This document shows, one piece after another, positions 40,884 through 52,363 of a DNA stretch of 64,000 nt. A program made the position numbers and the translations under genes. The notes below the pieces were generated by a model. The model saw nothing but the letters and a program-made list of their open reading frames with translations. It was not told the origin of the DNA and did no database searches. The stretch comes from Diaporthe sp. PMI_573 (taxonomy: Eukaryota > Ascomycota > Sordariomycetes > Diaporthales > Diaporthaceae): the NCBI GenBank assembly GCA_021399435.1, contig JAJTUP010000043.1, positions 1-64,000 of the forward strand, written 5' to 3'. How positions within the stretch are numbered: the stretch's first letter is position 1; each line of letters starts with the position of its first letter.

Positions 40884-42380
40884 ATGAATCAACTACTCCT
40901 GCTCGACTGGCTTACATACCACAACCTCCCGTTCAATCTCGCAAAACCTGAGCGCTTCAGACAACTGCTTCTCTACAACAACCCGTCTCTTCAGGAAGGG
41001 CAGATACCGAGCGGCAAGACGCTCGTGAATCTGCTAATAAACGAGTACAATTGCGCTCTTGGCCCGCTTCACGAACTGCTTTAAAGAGCGAGAAGTATGA
41101 CTTACTTTACCTTTGATGGCTGGACTTCCCGACAAAACACATCATTCTTTGGTATCAACGCCTACTTTATCGACCAAGATTGGAAACAATAGAGAATACT
41201 TTTGGCTTTGCCAGGTCTCAGGAAGCGCCATACCGGAGCAGCGCTCGCAGATAAAGTTGCAGATACAATATGCGCACTTGGGCTTCAAGACAGGTATAAA
41301 ACCATGGCCAAAAATCTTACCTGCCAAACTGGCTATGTTAACTCTTATTCAGCTTCAGGATCGGGTACTACATGCTTGACAACGCTGCGAATAATGCTAC
41401 GGCTATGGAAGCACTTGGCACTGAGTTTGATTTTGACGGGGATGAGCGTCGTATTCGCTGCGGCCCTCATTTTCTGAATCTGACAGTCAGAGCCATGATG
41501 TACGGCAGCAAAAGGGATAATTTCAACGAGCTGCTAGCTTACTGGGGCGATAAGGACTTTATGACTGAAGAAGACGAGTAGCGACAGTTGTCCGAGGCTA
41601 TCAATGAGCTGGCGACGGGCGACGACTTTAGTGAGCCGAGCATGGATGAAGTCTTCGAGCTCAAAACAGTCCCCGAGGAGAGTCAGTACCAGTATCCAGT
41701 CCCTGAGATTATTAACGCCGAGGAAGTGGATAAGTGCCGCAAGTTTGGGCCGTTTGGCAAGCTACACAAAATTGGCATCGCTCTTCGAACGAACAGTCAA
41801 CTTTTCGAGGACTTTTATGAAGCTTAACGGCAAACCGCCCCTACCGAACCTGTTCTTACGTGGGTTTAAAACGTCTGTACTTGCTGGCAATCCGACGAGG
41901 CAATGGCGTCGCGCGCTCTGCTGAAACAAGTAGCCTTGAACAGGATGCTTTGTATGATCGACGAACGATGGGTTAGCCAAGGCGGCAAAGAAAAAGACAA
42001 ACTAGCAGTATTGAAAGAAAAACTTTCCCTTGAGGAATGGAAGGTTGTTGCTGCGGTTCAGAAGATCCTTTAACCATTCAAGGTCGCCTCAAGGCAACTG
42101 TAGGGCGAGGGTATTGCTGGTAAACGCTCAACTTCAGGGGGGTTCGACGAGTACTTCCAAGTGGTGGAGATGCTCCTTGACCACCTCGAGCTGGCCGTTC
42201 AAGGAGTGATAATTGAAGAGAATGACGACCAGATCATGGAAGAGGTTTAATTGTTTGATGGTATGGATGCAAAGACCCGGAGGCTTTTGAAGGTTTACAT
42301 CAAGCTCGGATGGAAGAAGCTGAACGACTACTATGGCAAAATAGCGAGTAGAAATGTGGAGGCAAAAAATCGCAAGTAGG
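40884..42380 (+). mobile_element. Decayed hAT transposon (transposase remnant)
   Basis: The transposase is spread over three frames: [19 protein letters not shown], then FDGWTS and [13 protein letters not shown] (about 41113-41190), then [16 protein letters not shown], then [51 protein letters not shown] and LLKVYIKLGWKKLNDYY. This is the RNase-H-like core of hAT transposases. Interruptions include a TAG at 41579-41581 within a conserved DE-Q-RQLSEA stretch (CAG to TAG) and several further stops and shifts. The C-terminal hATC dimerisation domain is absent after about 42380. I did not find terminal repeats or an 8-bp duplication. Confidence 0.8.
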
Positions 42381-43092
42381 CGCCGTAATTGCCAGAGGGA
42401 CCATTATTCGCATATGTAATATTTCTCGCATCAATAATGATTCGGAGCAAGAGGGGTCTCGAGAAGCGATTAATTATCGGTTGTCTCTGCTCGGTGGCCT
42501 TTAAATATAGCGCTTACTTACACAAGGCGTTCTTTAACTTGAATGTCTGTCCGTAAGGTGATTTCCAAGGTGGATTAACAACCTAGCTCGGTCTGGATTA
42601 TACGATGCAGACGGACGCAATCCTTGGCAAACCTAATAGCCGCGCCGGGCGTGGAAAACCTTGCAAGCACCTCGATTGCGACGATTCCGAGTCTGAGTTC
42701 AAGATCCATTCCTTCGGGTTGGCCCCGTCGGTACGGGCAACTGTACTAAGCTACCTCGATACGTAACAATAAGTAGCCAGTTTTCAAAGCATTTAAGCAG
42801 CTATTCAATCGCTAATAGGCGTAGGGTAATTTCATGGCCCGCGTTTACCCTCTATAACTTGCTCTGTAGTCACGGACGTAGCGGCATTGATGGTGCACCA
42901 AGTATCGCGGGCAGCTGCGCAGTTGCACATCTTGATATGATACTGTCAACGTTCCTCAATGGATCATATGAGTTTTATTAGAAACGCTAAGCAAATCGCC
43001 CAAGAAGAATACAAAAGATCGTTAACATTCGCAACGGAAGATCTAGGCTCGATTTGTATTCGGTGAAGACAATAACTACATATGCCGCACAA
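42381..43092. other. Gap, probably hAT 3' debris
   Basis: No recognisable coding. AT-richer than average. Confidence 0.35.
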
Positions 43093-43289
43093 TCACCCTG
43101 AGCTCCAATGACCACATGACCGTAAAAGTGCCCAGGTTTGGCATCGATGATGGCTGGGCCCGAGTCTCCCTCGAGCAATACAGTGAGCAACTCCTGGAAG
43201 GAAGATGATGCACCGGTCTTGAAGGACATAGAATCCTGTAAGAGCCGCATAAAAGTCTGCAAACTCAGCATTATAACTGAAGCAAGCAA
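43093..43289 (-). pseudogene. Fragment of a trypsin-like-fold fungal protein
   Basis: The minus frame reads SSFQELLTVLLEGDSGPAII, then DAKPGHFYGHVVIGAQGD and AAYVVI. GDSG is the Ser motif of trypsin-like folds, and the GDSG-x(3)-DA-x(4)-YGHV order occurs at the C-terminal end of a common fungal domain. Only about 50 residues remain, flanked by frames with no similarity. Confidence 0.4.
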
Positions 43290-43584
43290 TCAGATGGATA
43301 GTCACAATCACATCCTTACTCATAAAGGACATATACTAGTAACATTTAAAGAGTCATGGTTAATTTGCTCATGCTGAGTAGCAAAGGATATAGGACTCAG
43401 ATGAAACATTCTAAGAAGACTATAGTTTTATATTGTTATAAATAGGATGAGACGTTAGGGCCACAATGCGTATTCAATGGTTAACCCTGCTTAAAAGCAC
43501 GTAAGAAGCAAGAAATACCCTTAACCGTGTTGGATTATCACTTTGATGGCTGAAATTCCGGGGCCGTTTTGCGTAATAAGGACA
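43290..43584. other. Gap, promoter of the following gene
   Basis: No gene seen. AT-rich leader before the ATG at 43585. Confidence 0.35.
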
Positions 43585-44135
43585 ATGGCATCCCAACCAG
43601 ATCTTTGTGACGATGTCAAAGCATTCCTTGATGGAATTGATGCTGACAAGTGGCGTTCCATCCAGTCAGACACTAACCCATCCCTGATCTACCTACTCCA
43701 TGACAACAACCCTCGATTCAAATACCGTTTGGATATTCAAATAGTAAGTAGGTTCGATCTCAAGGGTATAAACCCAGGTTAGAAGCACTTATATAATGCT
43801 GACGATTGGAATACCACTGGCAGACATTTTCAGACGATCCGACTGACTTATCCCGGTGGGCCAACATCCAGATTCAGCAGCACTACACAAGGAGGCTGAA
43901 TGAGCCCAGATCTCAGTCTACGTCCAAGGGCTCAGAGCCTTGGAAGACTGTAGCCAGTGCTCAGGTATGCCAGGCATTTACACCCTGGGTGACAAGAGTC
44001 GGGGTTGATTGCTTCGACAAAGAGGAGTATGCAAGAATTATCAAAGATGCTATCCTTCAAGCACTAGAGGATTCTGGAGGTATCAAATATGTGCTTTCTG
44101 ATGGCACCATTTCTGATGACAAGTCATGGGAGTGA
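43585..44135 (+). CDS. Small two-exon hypothetical protein (156 residues)
   Basis: Exons 43585-43743 and 43824-44135 with an 80-bp intron (GTAAGT donor, TGCTGACG branch, GGCAG acceptor), phase 0. I chose this ATG (MASQPDLCDDVKAFL) over the upstream in-frame 43543. The protein is acidic and aromatic (DADKWRSIQSDTNPSLIYLLHD, WANIQIQQHYTRRL) with a helical C-terminus (EEYARIIKDAILQALED). No domain recognised. It looks intact, unlike its neighbours. Confidence 0.6.
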
Positions 44136-45005
44136 AGAAGGACGAGGGAATCGGAGTAGAGGGAGGCTCCCAGCATGCTGCTCGCTCGCCACTATGGTGG
44201 GCTTAAAAGTAGGGACTCGCCTCTGTTCTAGTCCGGTTTCTACCCACCTTTAAAGATATAGACGCCTATCTACCGCAAAATATCATGGCAGCTCATAGAT
44301 GTTACAAATAAATGCTTTACCTTCCGGGTTTGTACACAGCTGGAGCTGGTGACGGTATAAAGGTTGTTGGGGTGGTTAGCCGGTGCGCTGCGAGGGCTGT
44401 TGCACCATTATGTCGAAGTGGACAATATCCGTTCGCCCCTAATTCACCACGTGGTCCTTATTTGCCACGGCTCGGTCCAAGTACTTCCAAAATCCACCAG
44501 AAGGCCGTCGTGATAGTTGTCCCGCTTGATTTCTCTGTCAGGCACTTCTACCTGTTGAGAAAGCGAATGTCCTTGAGCATCCCATTATGGGGCATAGATC
44601 GGGGTCCGGGTCTCTCCTAATGTATTCCTGAACCGAGGGCTCAGTCTGTTGGCTTAGTCATCCCATAAGCAACGCTATAAGTGGCCCTCTGGGCCAACGT
44701 TGCTTAGCCCAACTAACTTAGATAGATACAACTAACCAACCCCTATTTATACGTACGTATGGAAGACCAATCGACACAATGTTTAGTTTTTCTCCCTCGG
44801 ATCCGGTATTCCCACGGGGTGTTTCCAGCTTCTTAACGCGAATGCGGAGGGGCCTGATATAAGATGTGCGATCTATTTGTGTACATCACGGGAACATAGT
44901 GTGCATCAGTGTTTTCGTCATAGCTGCCGATAATTTCTCCTTATCATTATACAATAGGAAAAGACCTTTCGATCCCCCTGTCAGTAATTTGTGCCAGAAA
45001 TTCAA
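44136..45005. other. Gap with a nested inverted repeat
   Basis: The plus frame 44312-44620 is open but unconvincing. At 44666-44706 lies a nested hairpin (see separate entry). The AT-rich stretch after it (CTAACTTAGATAGATACAAC) is reminiscent of retroelement LTR sequence, so a solo LTR is possible, but I could not find both ends. Confidence 0.35.
44666..44706. repeat. Nested inverted repeat (41 bp)
   Basis: Outer arms TAAGCAACG / CGTTGCTTA (9 bp, perfect) enclose inner arms TGGCCC / GGGCCA with a TCT loop. The RNA or single strand would fold into a bulged hairpin. Confidence 0.7.
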
Positions 45006-47482
45006 TTACATGCTGCGTGTAAACCATTTATATTGGCTCTTTCTTCCAACACTTAAAGTCCCCTTGAAGCCTATAAACAAGATGTCTGCTGAGGTGGAAT
45101 AATGTGACGAGAAAGAGGAAAATGCCTCCCCATTCGTGCTGAAAGAGTCACCGACGACAGCCCCGGCCATCAGCAATGCGTCTGCATCTGCATCTACAGA
45201 GTCCGCGGCTGCGTCTCCATCCCGCCTCGTTCCGCCGAGATCACCAGCACTACTACCACCTCTATCACACAAGACTACAGCATCGGCAGGCACTTTCCCC
45301 TTGGCCCCTTCGCCTATACTGGTAAACAATGCCTCAGGCGTCCAGCCGGGAAAGGAATCAGACTGGGGAGGCGTCGAGGCAACCGACTCCTTATCGTCCA
45401 TATCCGGCAGCGGAGATGCGGCAACCTGCTGCTTGCCTTTGCCCTTGCCTGCCTCATCGTAACATATTGCATCCTCGCCCGCAGGCCCTGCCGTCCAATG
45501 ATCAAGGACCACGATGTCCTCTTCCTCCCCATAACCGGATTCGTACCCACTGTCGCGACGCAAACATTCGTCTCCCCACTCCTTTAGCTCGGGCAGGCGG
45601 GTGCTAGGGTCAAAACTGACAAAAACAAGCGCCTGCATGTCACCATCTCGGTCGAGGCCGAGGCCAGTAGAGTAGACGAGTGATCGCTCGTCCCACGCCC
45701 CCTTGACGGCTCTGAAATATTGCGGGGGGTGGACCACGCGGTATAGTTCTGCCAGGAGGGTAGGATTGGTCGGCCCCGCTTCTATTGACCCAGCTGCCGG
45801 TGGCCAGAATGTAATCTCGTTGCAGGCACTAGACTCGTACAGCCGGGCGGCGCGGTTTAGGTGCGGCTGGGTTACATCACTGGCCACCGGGTCCGCTAGG
45901 ATAGCTGCGGCGGGACAGAGCTTACAACAGCCGGCCCGGAGGCGAAGCCGCCGTATAGGGTCCTGTGAGTTGCTGGAGTCCGGGTCATCGACAAGGTCGA
46001 GAAAGGTCTGGCTTGCAGGGTAATAAGAACGTATAAAGCATTTACAGAGGGTGAACATAAGTGCCGTTAAGGCGTTATCACCGGTGTAAGTATTGAACGA
46101 ACAGTGTATACAGGAAGGAGGCGGGCTTGGCGGTACATTATAGTTGGTGTCTGGCCTTACCTCTGGTATAGTATCGGTGGCCGGGTTGATGATAATGCCA
46201 CCGCCGACATTGTTGGACCCAGGGTCTCTGGGGCTACCATCTCGGTCTTCCGAGCCGGCTGCCTTTTCTGGGAAAACTAATGGGGTGGTGTAGTAAGTCC
46301 GCCGCCCGGGGCTCCCGGCAAACCACTCCTTTCGGGACTCGAGCACCTGTAGCTGCTTCGGGTCCCGCTCATCCCGAAGGAGGCGGATGAAGGACCATCG
46401 GTCGTCAATAGGACCCTCCGCATGCTGTCTTCGCCACATATTGTCCTTAACAGCCCTCTCGGTCGTCTTTGGCTTGGGTGCTGCGACGGGAAACCTGAAG
46501 GAGTGGTAGCGTGAAGTCCAGTCAACCTCGTCAACCTCGAAGCTTGTCTGGTTCGAGAGACTATAGAACTTGCTATCGATTATCTCAAAGGCGATCGACC
46601 GCCCAACGTCGGACCCTACCACGTCCAGAAGGTAAACCTTTTGGTCAAACCACCGGCCGCCTTGGATGTCATAACCCATAAGAACCCATCGCCGGAACCC
46701 ATCGTCGCCAAACTCAGAATGTGTCCCAAAATAGAGATAATTCTGGTCATTTCGAACGAATATCTTGTAGGTTGTATCCAGGTTCAAGGTGGTCAACTAC
46801 CTCTGCTCCCTGACGCTGAAGACGACTAGCCAGCTCTCCACAATGTGCCTGGAGTGGGTATAGAGGCACGACACAATCCCCTCTGCGTAGTGGAGATTCT
46901 GGAACTTGTACTTCTGGGCACCCCGTGACTCCGCGATTGCCTCGTCCAACAGGGCTCTCACGTCGACGATAGTTTCTTCACCACTAGACTTGTGTAAATT
47001 CAGAACGCGCAGGGTTCTGTCTGACATGTGACACAGTGTTCCGTTGACGTAAACCCATGATTCCGCCACGGCAACGATGGCTGCTGTGAAGGGGCTGCGG
47101 ATCGTATGGCTTGCCGCCTCTTGTAGAGCCTTCGCAGAGCTGCGGCATAATTTCCAGTCGATGCTGCTTCTTTTGCCTCGGCGGTTCCAGGTGCCCTTGA
47201 CTGCGCCACACACTCGTCAGCTTAGACTTTTCTTCGAGCCAGGTGACAGTGCGCCCTTGGTGGCGACCCCAAGCCGGAGCCTCGTAACCCCCGATCGGGC
47301 CCGGGACTTGGGAAAGGGCTTTGATTGTTGTTAGACAGTACCTCTAAGATTGCCTTGCATACCCTATCTTCTTTGACGAGGTAGCTGAAGCGGGCTGAAA
47401 GGCTCAGGTGGAAGACGTCGTCGAGCTCCAAGTCTTCTACTATTAGGTTTATGATCTCATATGGGAGTTTGCTGAGAGACAT
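45006..47482 (-). pseudogene. F-box protein gene, main copy (one stop, one frameshift)
   Basis: The F-box is at the start (ATG 47482; LSKLPYEIINLIVEDLELDD, then LSLSARFSYLV). After AILE a GTACTG donor marks an intron position. The next block (47.2-46.8 kb) mixes frames: TGNYAAALRRLYKRRQAI lies in one frame and AAIVAVAESWVYVNGTLCHM in another, so a frameshift lies at about 47085. A TAG at 46797-46799 splits VREQR from TTLNLDTTYKIFVRN, which is in the same frame. The remaining 596 codons (46796-45006) are uninterrupted and contain YFGTHSEFGDDGFRRWVLMG, SNQTSFEVDEVDW and GPIDDRWSFIRLL. The family is expanded in filamentous ascomycetes; such F-box proteins presumably select targets for SCF ubiquitin ligases. 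A second copy is at 7455-8560. Confidence 0.75.
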
Positions 47483-48707
47483 CCCTTGGTGAGCTTGACT
47501 CGGCCTGGGGGGGGGGGGTATTTCGGTGGAGTTTGAATGGGTGTCAGGCTCCGCCCTGGGTCTCGAGAGGCCCACTGGAAATGCAAAGAGTCGAAGTGTA
47601 GCTGTAGGAAGAAACATATGTATGTTAGCTTTCGAGATGAATGGAACGAAAATGGAGCCGTCTGGCACTGGATGATAGAGGTAGTTAGATCGGGAGGGAT
47701 CACGGTCTTACATTTGCTTCGTACGTCGCCCTTCCCGCGCCGCGGCCTCCGACCATGCGGTTGATGATTGCAGAAGAGACAGTCTCAAAAAGCGAAAGCA
47801 GTGGGTACGACCTAGCAGCGCACAAGTCGAGCAATAGCTGGATGGAGAAATCGGGGAGAACGTCAATCACTGGAAACGGTGATAATGGGGGCTGATGTGG
47901 CGGCAGACGGATTTCCGTGTCCAGACGTCTGGCCAAGGCGCGCGAGAACGGATATACATACCCCCCCCGGCTAAACCAGGTACTCCTTTAATGCGCCTAC
48001 TAATGGCTCTTGCATCCCGCATTTTCGACCCGGACCCCCGCCCACAACATCGTCCTTGTGCTTGTTGGCCAGCGTCTGTGCTTTGTACAGCGCTGGGTAC
48101 TGCGCCTCGAACCCGTCAAGCGTCAACACTTCCAAGATTGGCCAAGCCGGAGTTGAAGCAGTTTCCCTTATTGCCACACCGTACTAAGGAAGTATGTGAC
48201 GTCGACGACACGTGTAAAGTGCAACTGTGCCAAGGTTTGGGTAAGATTGAAAACAGAATCACTGAGACCCCGCAACGCAACTCGGGCAACATTGAATGCT
48301 CATATCGCCATTCCTTCCTTCCACGGTAGAGCCATCCAGCCCCAGCGTGAGAAGACGTTGCCAATGCTGACTCTATCGCCTTCTTTACAGTGCCTATAAA
48401 AAGCTTCTCATAGTCGATGACTATATATATCCCTCTCGTGGAACGCTGCGACATTTTTTAGAGACAAATTTTCTCTTTCCCGGCTCAACTATATAGTGGC
48501 TATCCATGGTTTTAAAGCTGCCAAAAGCGGCTGATAGTGTGAAAGGAGACTCCTCTCTTCTGCACAAGACCAAGTACACTTGAATTCCTACCTTACACTT
48601 ATCGGCGAGAAAGACAGGACGAGCCCGAAAAGCGAGTATCCGCTGAACTTTGTCCATTCGAGCTATTAGATTGTCCATGGCGCGGATTTCACACACACAA
48701 AACTGTC
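47483..48707. other. Gap upstream of the F-box gene
   Basis: Holds a G-run (about 47507-47519) in the 5' flank of the F-box gene. Several overlapping open frames are present with no recognisable content. Confidence 0.4.
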
Positions 48708-50993
48708 GTGGAAAAGCTCAACAAAGTCTTTCTTCACTACGTCAACGAACTTCACGGTCTCCTGAAAGATGAGGCCAAGGAAGCGGATAAAGAATTTGTA
48801 GTTGCCGCCTCTTCGAAGGCGTCCCAATTAGTCTGCCACTATTTTTGTTATACAACAAAAAGCGGACACTTGTTTCGGTCTACCCTGTATTTGTGCGCTC
48901 TACGATATGTATTTCTCATCTAGCCAAGACTCTACATGGCTGGCAAATTGTATGGCGATGCTTCGCTTCACACCTTTCACGACCAGAAAATCGATCTCCT
49001 GCTTCTGAGCCGCATGAACTCGCCTAGTACAGTATAATGGTACATGTAACAGCTATCGCTTATTACTATGTATACAGTACTGTAAGTCCATGTCGCAAAA
49101 CTCTCTCCAGATGCATTTACGCCGACAGCAAACACATCATATAACGGGCGCTGCTATTTCAAATCTCGGAATACCTACTTCCAGATCCTGGTTTTCACCT
49201 CAGACGATACACAATATACACGACGTCAACTGAAGGAGTCTCTAGACTCTTTGACCAAGCCCTTACATAATCACAACTTTCACCGTTTTCACTTCCTGTT
49301 GTGCGGTAACGCTCCGCCTGTGGTCGAAGCCTATACGGTCGAGTTGCGTGATGCCTTGAAAGGACTGGACAGCGAGGTTCGCCGTCGATTCCAAAAAACA
49401 CACCTTTTGGAAAACATGCTATGCGAGCTTCAACAAGTTGGATGGGATCCCTCCGCGTCAGGTTCTCCCTGAGCAAGACGCAGTACCGTGACGGGCTGCT
49501 AACATCTACTAGAACCTTCTGGACGAGGCCGGCCTTCATGGTGAAATTTCAATCTAGACCGGCGGTAGCAACCGAAACGCTTATTAAACGAGCGGAACAC
49601 TACAAGGAGTATGTCTCTCCTTCTGACAAGAACAAGCTCACGGCTTACCCAAGATGCCTATAGATGGCACGAGAAGAAAAAGCCAACTCCCCTGGAACGG
49701 TACGCATCGCACTGTGTTGTGCTCTAGAACGCTGATTAACACACCGTTCTACAGCGAGAAACAGCGGCATTTAAGGTCCTGTGACGCGTTAGAAGGTCCT
49801 TGGTTTGATTTGAGAAACAGGTACGTACTTTGCTCGTCCAATATTCTTTTCTAATGCCATCATTTCCCAGCTACGGAACCAAATTCTTCTACGACGGCAA
49901 CTTGGATTTTGATCCATCGCTTGTCGAAGTAGACTTCGTCAAGGGTCTCGATCTGACGCTGTGCTCCTTCAATTGCACCAGCCCGTTACCCCGCGAGAAC
50001 AGTCCAAGGAGGAACACACCTGCTATTGACCGATCAGGAGATGTTTCCGCTTGTATATTGACGAGGTCTACCGGCGGAGCCATTTATAAAAATATAAAGA
50101 CGTGGGTTCTAGCGTGCAAACGGGGATTGTTGACCCATCTTCCACAATCTGGACCAACAGGGTCGATTTGCTCCAGACCTATTGTGGAAAGGGGCGACTT
50201 AACAAACCACGGCTTTCAAACATCGACAGCTCTTGCACACCACACATGCCGAAACAACTCTGCGAATAATAATAACAACAATCGATCAGAGTCACTCTCA
50301 ACTGATCGCCATGAAGCCCCACGATGGCAGTCATCAATGCATTGCGCGTGCGGCACACAGTCCTCCTTAACGTTGGTTAATTCGTCCTTGAAAACACAAG
50401 CATCGGGTGCTCAATCTTCTCACCCATCACCCTCTACTATTACGAGTAATCGGTTCTCTCCTTATACTGGTTTAGTGTTCACACTAGTCAAGGACGAGTT
50501 GACAGACTACGTCAAAAGATTGCTCCATGGTCAAGTCAAGCACTTGTCGAAACGGTCCAAGCTTGAGTCTCCAGTCAGCCGAAAACGGAAGAGACAGCGG
50601 ATAAGCAACTTCCAGGCATGTGAAGAGGCGGAAGATTGTTTGGACTCAGACCCAGACGCTACATTTGTGGAAAATATTCCCAAAGCAACGACCAGAAGAA
50701 CACTTTCCTGCCCTTTCTATCTTCACGACCGCAGGAGGCACAGAGATTGCCTGAAATCGGCCGCTGGGCTTCGAAACATCAAGGACGTGAAGCAACACCT
50801 TTGGCATGCTCACCGGCAACCGCCCTACTGTTCGATTTGCCATAGCATTTTTCGAACATCAGTGGAATGCGACGAGCCTATCCGAGCTCGTAGCCCCCGA
50901 TGCAAGAGGGAATCCAGGCAGCCAACTCCCGAAGGCATCTCGGAGGCGCAGGTCCTACAGCTTGCCAAGCGGCCAAAATCAGCGCAGCTATAA
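48708..50993 (+). pseudogene. Disrupted gene with a C2H2-like 3' half
   Basis: The 3' part (49871-50993) is open: YGTKFFYDGNLDFDPSLVEV, an Asn-rich spacer (NNSANNNNNNRSES), a basic segment (SRKRKRQRISN), and CPFYLHDRRRHRDCL followed by DVKQHLWHAHRQPPYCSIC, a pattern of paired Cys/His fingers common in fungal C2H2-like proteins. It is joined to upstream exons by a good 50-bp intron (49821-49870; GTACGT donor, CTAATGCC, CCCAG acceptor), where FDLRN|SYGTKF keeps the frame. Upstream coding (48708-48923 and about 49140-49820: RFHFLLCGNAPPVVEAYTVE, RAEHYKEYVSPSDKNKL) is cut by several stops and frameshifts. The C-terminus after KRPKSAQL also seems short. Pseudogene or badly damaged gene. Confidence 0.5.
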
Positions 50994-52084
50994 TCCAACT
51001 GATATAAAAAAATCTAACAACAGTCGTAGAGGCCTACGCCGAGATGTCCTTCCATCTGCAGTAAGTCTATCCGGGTCTACTGTAGATTAGATATATATCT
51101 AATGTTGAAGGGAACAGCGGGACCAAGCAGTGTATAAACAGGGGTTGTAGAAACGGCACGCCCAGCCAGCCATATGCGACTGACATGTTCATTGCGATAT
51201 AATTCAGATTCTAGTGTATCTGCGGTGGTGGCCTAGATCGTTCTCTCCCTTCGACTAGACGTGGCCTGATTGGCCAAATGAGCAGACAGCAATAGCCGGC
51301 CTGGTTTTGCAGTTACTCTAGTGAGAACGCAGAGACGATAATATCCGGGGTTTCAACGAGCTCTGTACCACCTACCGTGAAAAAACACGTTTACAATTCG
51401 CCTATAGATATCACATGCGGCTGCTCCGGTTAGCATAATCGGCCCTGCTCTAGGTGCATACTAGTTAGCACGGGATAGAGAGTGAATTATTGCACCAACA
51501 CACACCCGGAAAAGGTCTCAGCCACGAGCATCTGGAGGCCACGGCACTGCCCAGCCATTTCGTTGCACCGCACGAATGGAGGGTGCTCGACAGCCAATCG
51601 TTCTCAGCCGCTCCCACAGGGCACTCCTGTGCGACCCTGGCGGACGCGCAGTGATAGAATGAGATCGCATCCGCAAATGCACCATCAGGCCAACATGCAT
51701 ACCACAAATTAGTGAGTGATCTGATATGCTTAGGCTTTACTTGGAACCTTGGACTGTGATCATTACACTCCACCGGCTCAACTGCTAATTTTCGTCTAGG
51801 AACGGTATTGAAGGGACAAAATATTAGAATGAAGACAATCTTGTCTCTGGTTATTTACAACGAGGCACTTGTGGTGAGAAGATTCAATGAATTTTGATCT
51901 AAATAGGTAGCACAGGAGTTCCTCGGGGACCTGCCCACGGCTCTATGATTATCTTCATGAAGTTAGCTCGGGCCAGGGTTGGCATCCATAGAATATACAC
52001 CCCTGATCTCGTGACGGAAAGGGGTTTGTCATCATGCCAAAAGACCCTGTGTCCTTTGGTACTCATGATCTCACAAACAACCAG
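50994..52084. other. 1.1-kb gap, no supported gene
   Basis: Short frames in both strands (for example 51773-51465 minus) without recognisable content. The right end is the 3' region of the zinc-ribbon microprotein gene. Confidence 0.35.
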
Positions 52085-52177
52085 CTAGGCTGGTGCTTTC
52101 CCACAGGCAGGGCACTCGTATTGAGTGCTAGAAACTGAAGCACCGCAGCTTTTGCACTTGACAACCTCGGAAGCCAT
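52085..52177 (-). CDS. Zinc-ribbon microprotein (30 residues)
   Basis: A very short frame from ATG 52177 to TAG 52085. It contains two CxxC pairs (CKSC and CPAC) 14-15 residues apart, as in zinc ribbons, with a GAS and an acidic/aromatic linker between them. Upstream on the minus strand is a CT-rich, A-poor leader about 120 bases long with a TTTTATTC stretch, typical of a highly expressed small fungal gene. The four Cys in the right spacing within only 30 codons are unlikely to be accidental, but a single-copy chance frame cannot be excluded. The role is unknown; metal binding is inferred. Confidence 0.5.
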   Translation of the reverse strand: MASEVVKCKSCGASVSSTQYECPACGKAPA

Positions 52178-52363
52178 GATGTTCAGCGATTTGTTGGAAC
52201 GCTTGCAGATGAAGGCAAGAGATTGCGGTTGTGAGGAATTGGTGGCAGTAAAGTGAAGAATAAAAGTTTGGAAGGAAGAGTTGAGACTTTAGTACTTGGT
52301 CGTAGGAAATGGAAGGTTTGAATTTGCCCGATGGACTGAAGCATTGCCCGGATTCAACGCGGT

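Noticed and set aside
17076..42620. TGCAGACGGACGC shared by about 17077 and 42605
   Set aside because: A 13-base match is expected by chance in a window of this size, and the flanks do not align.
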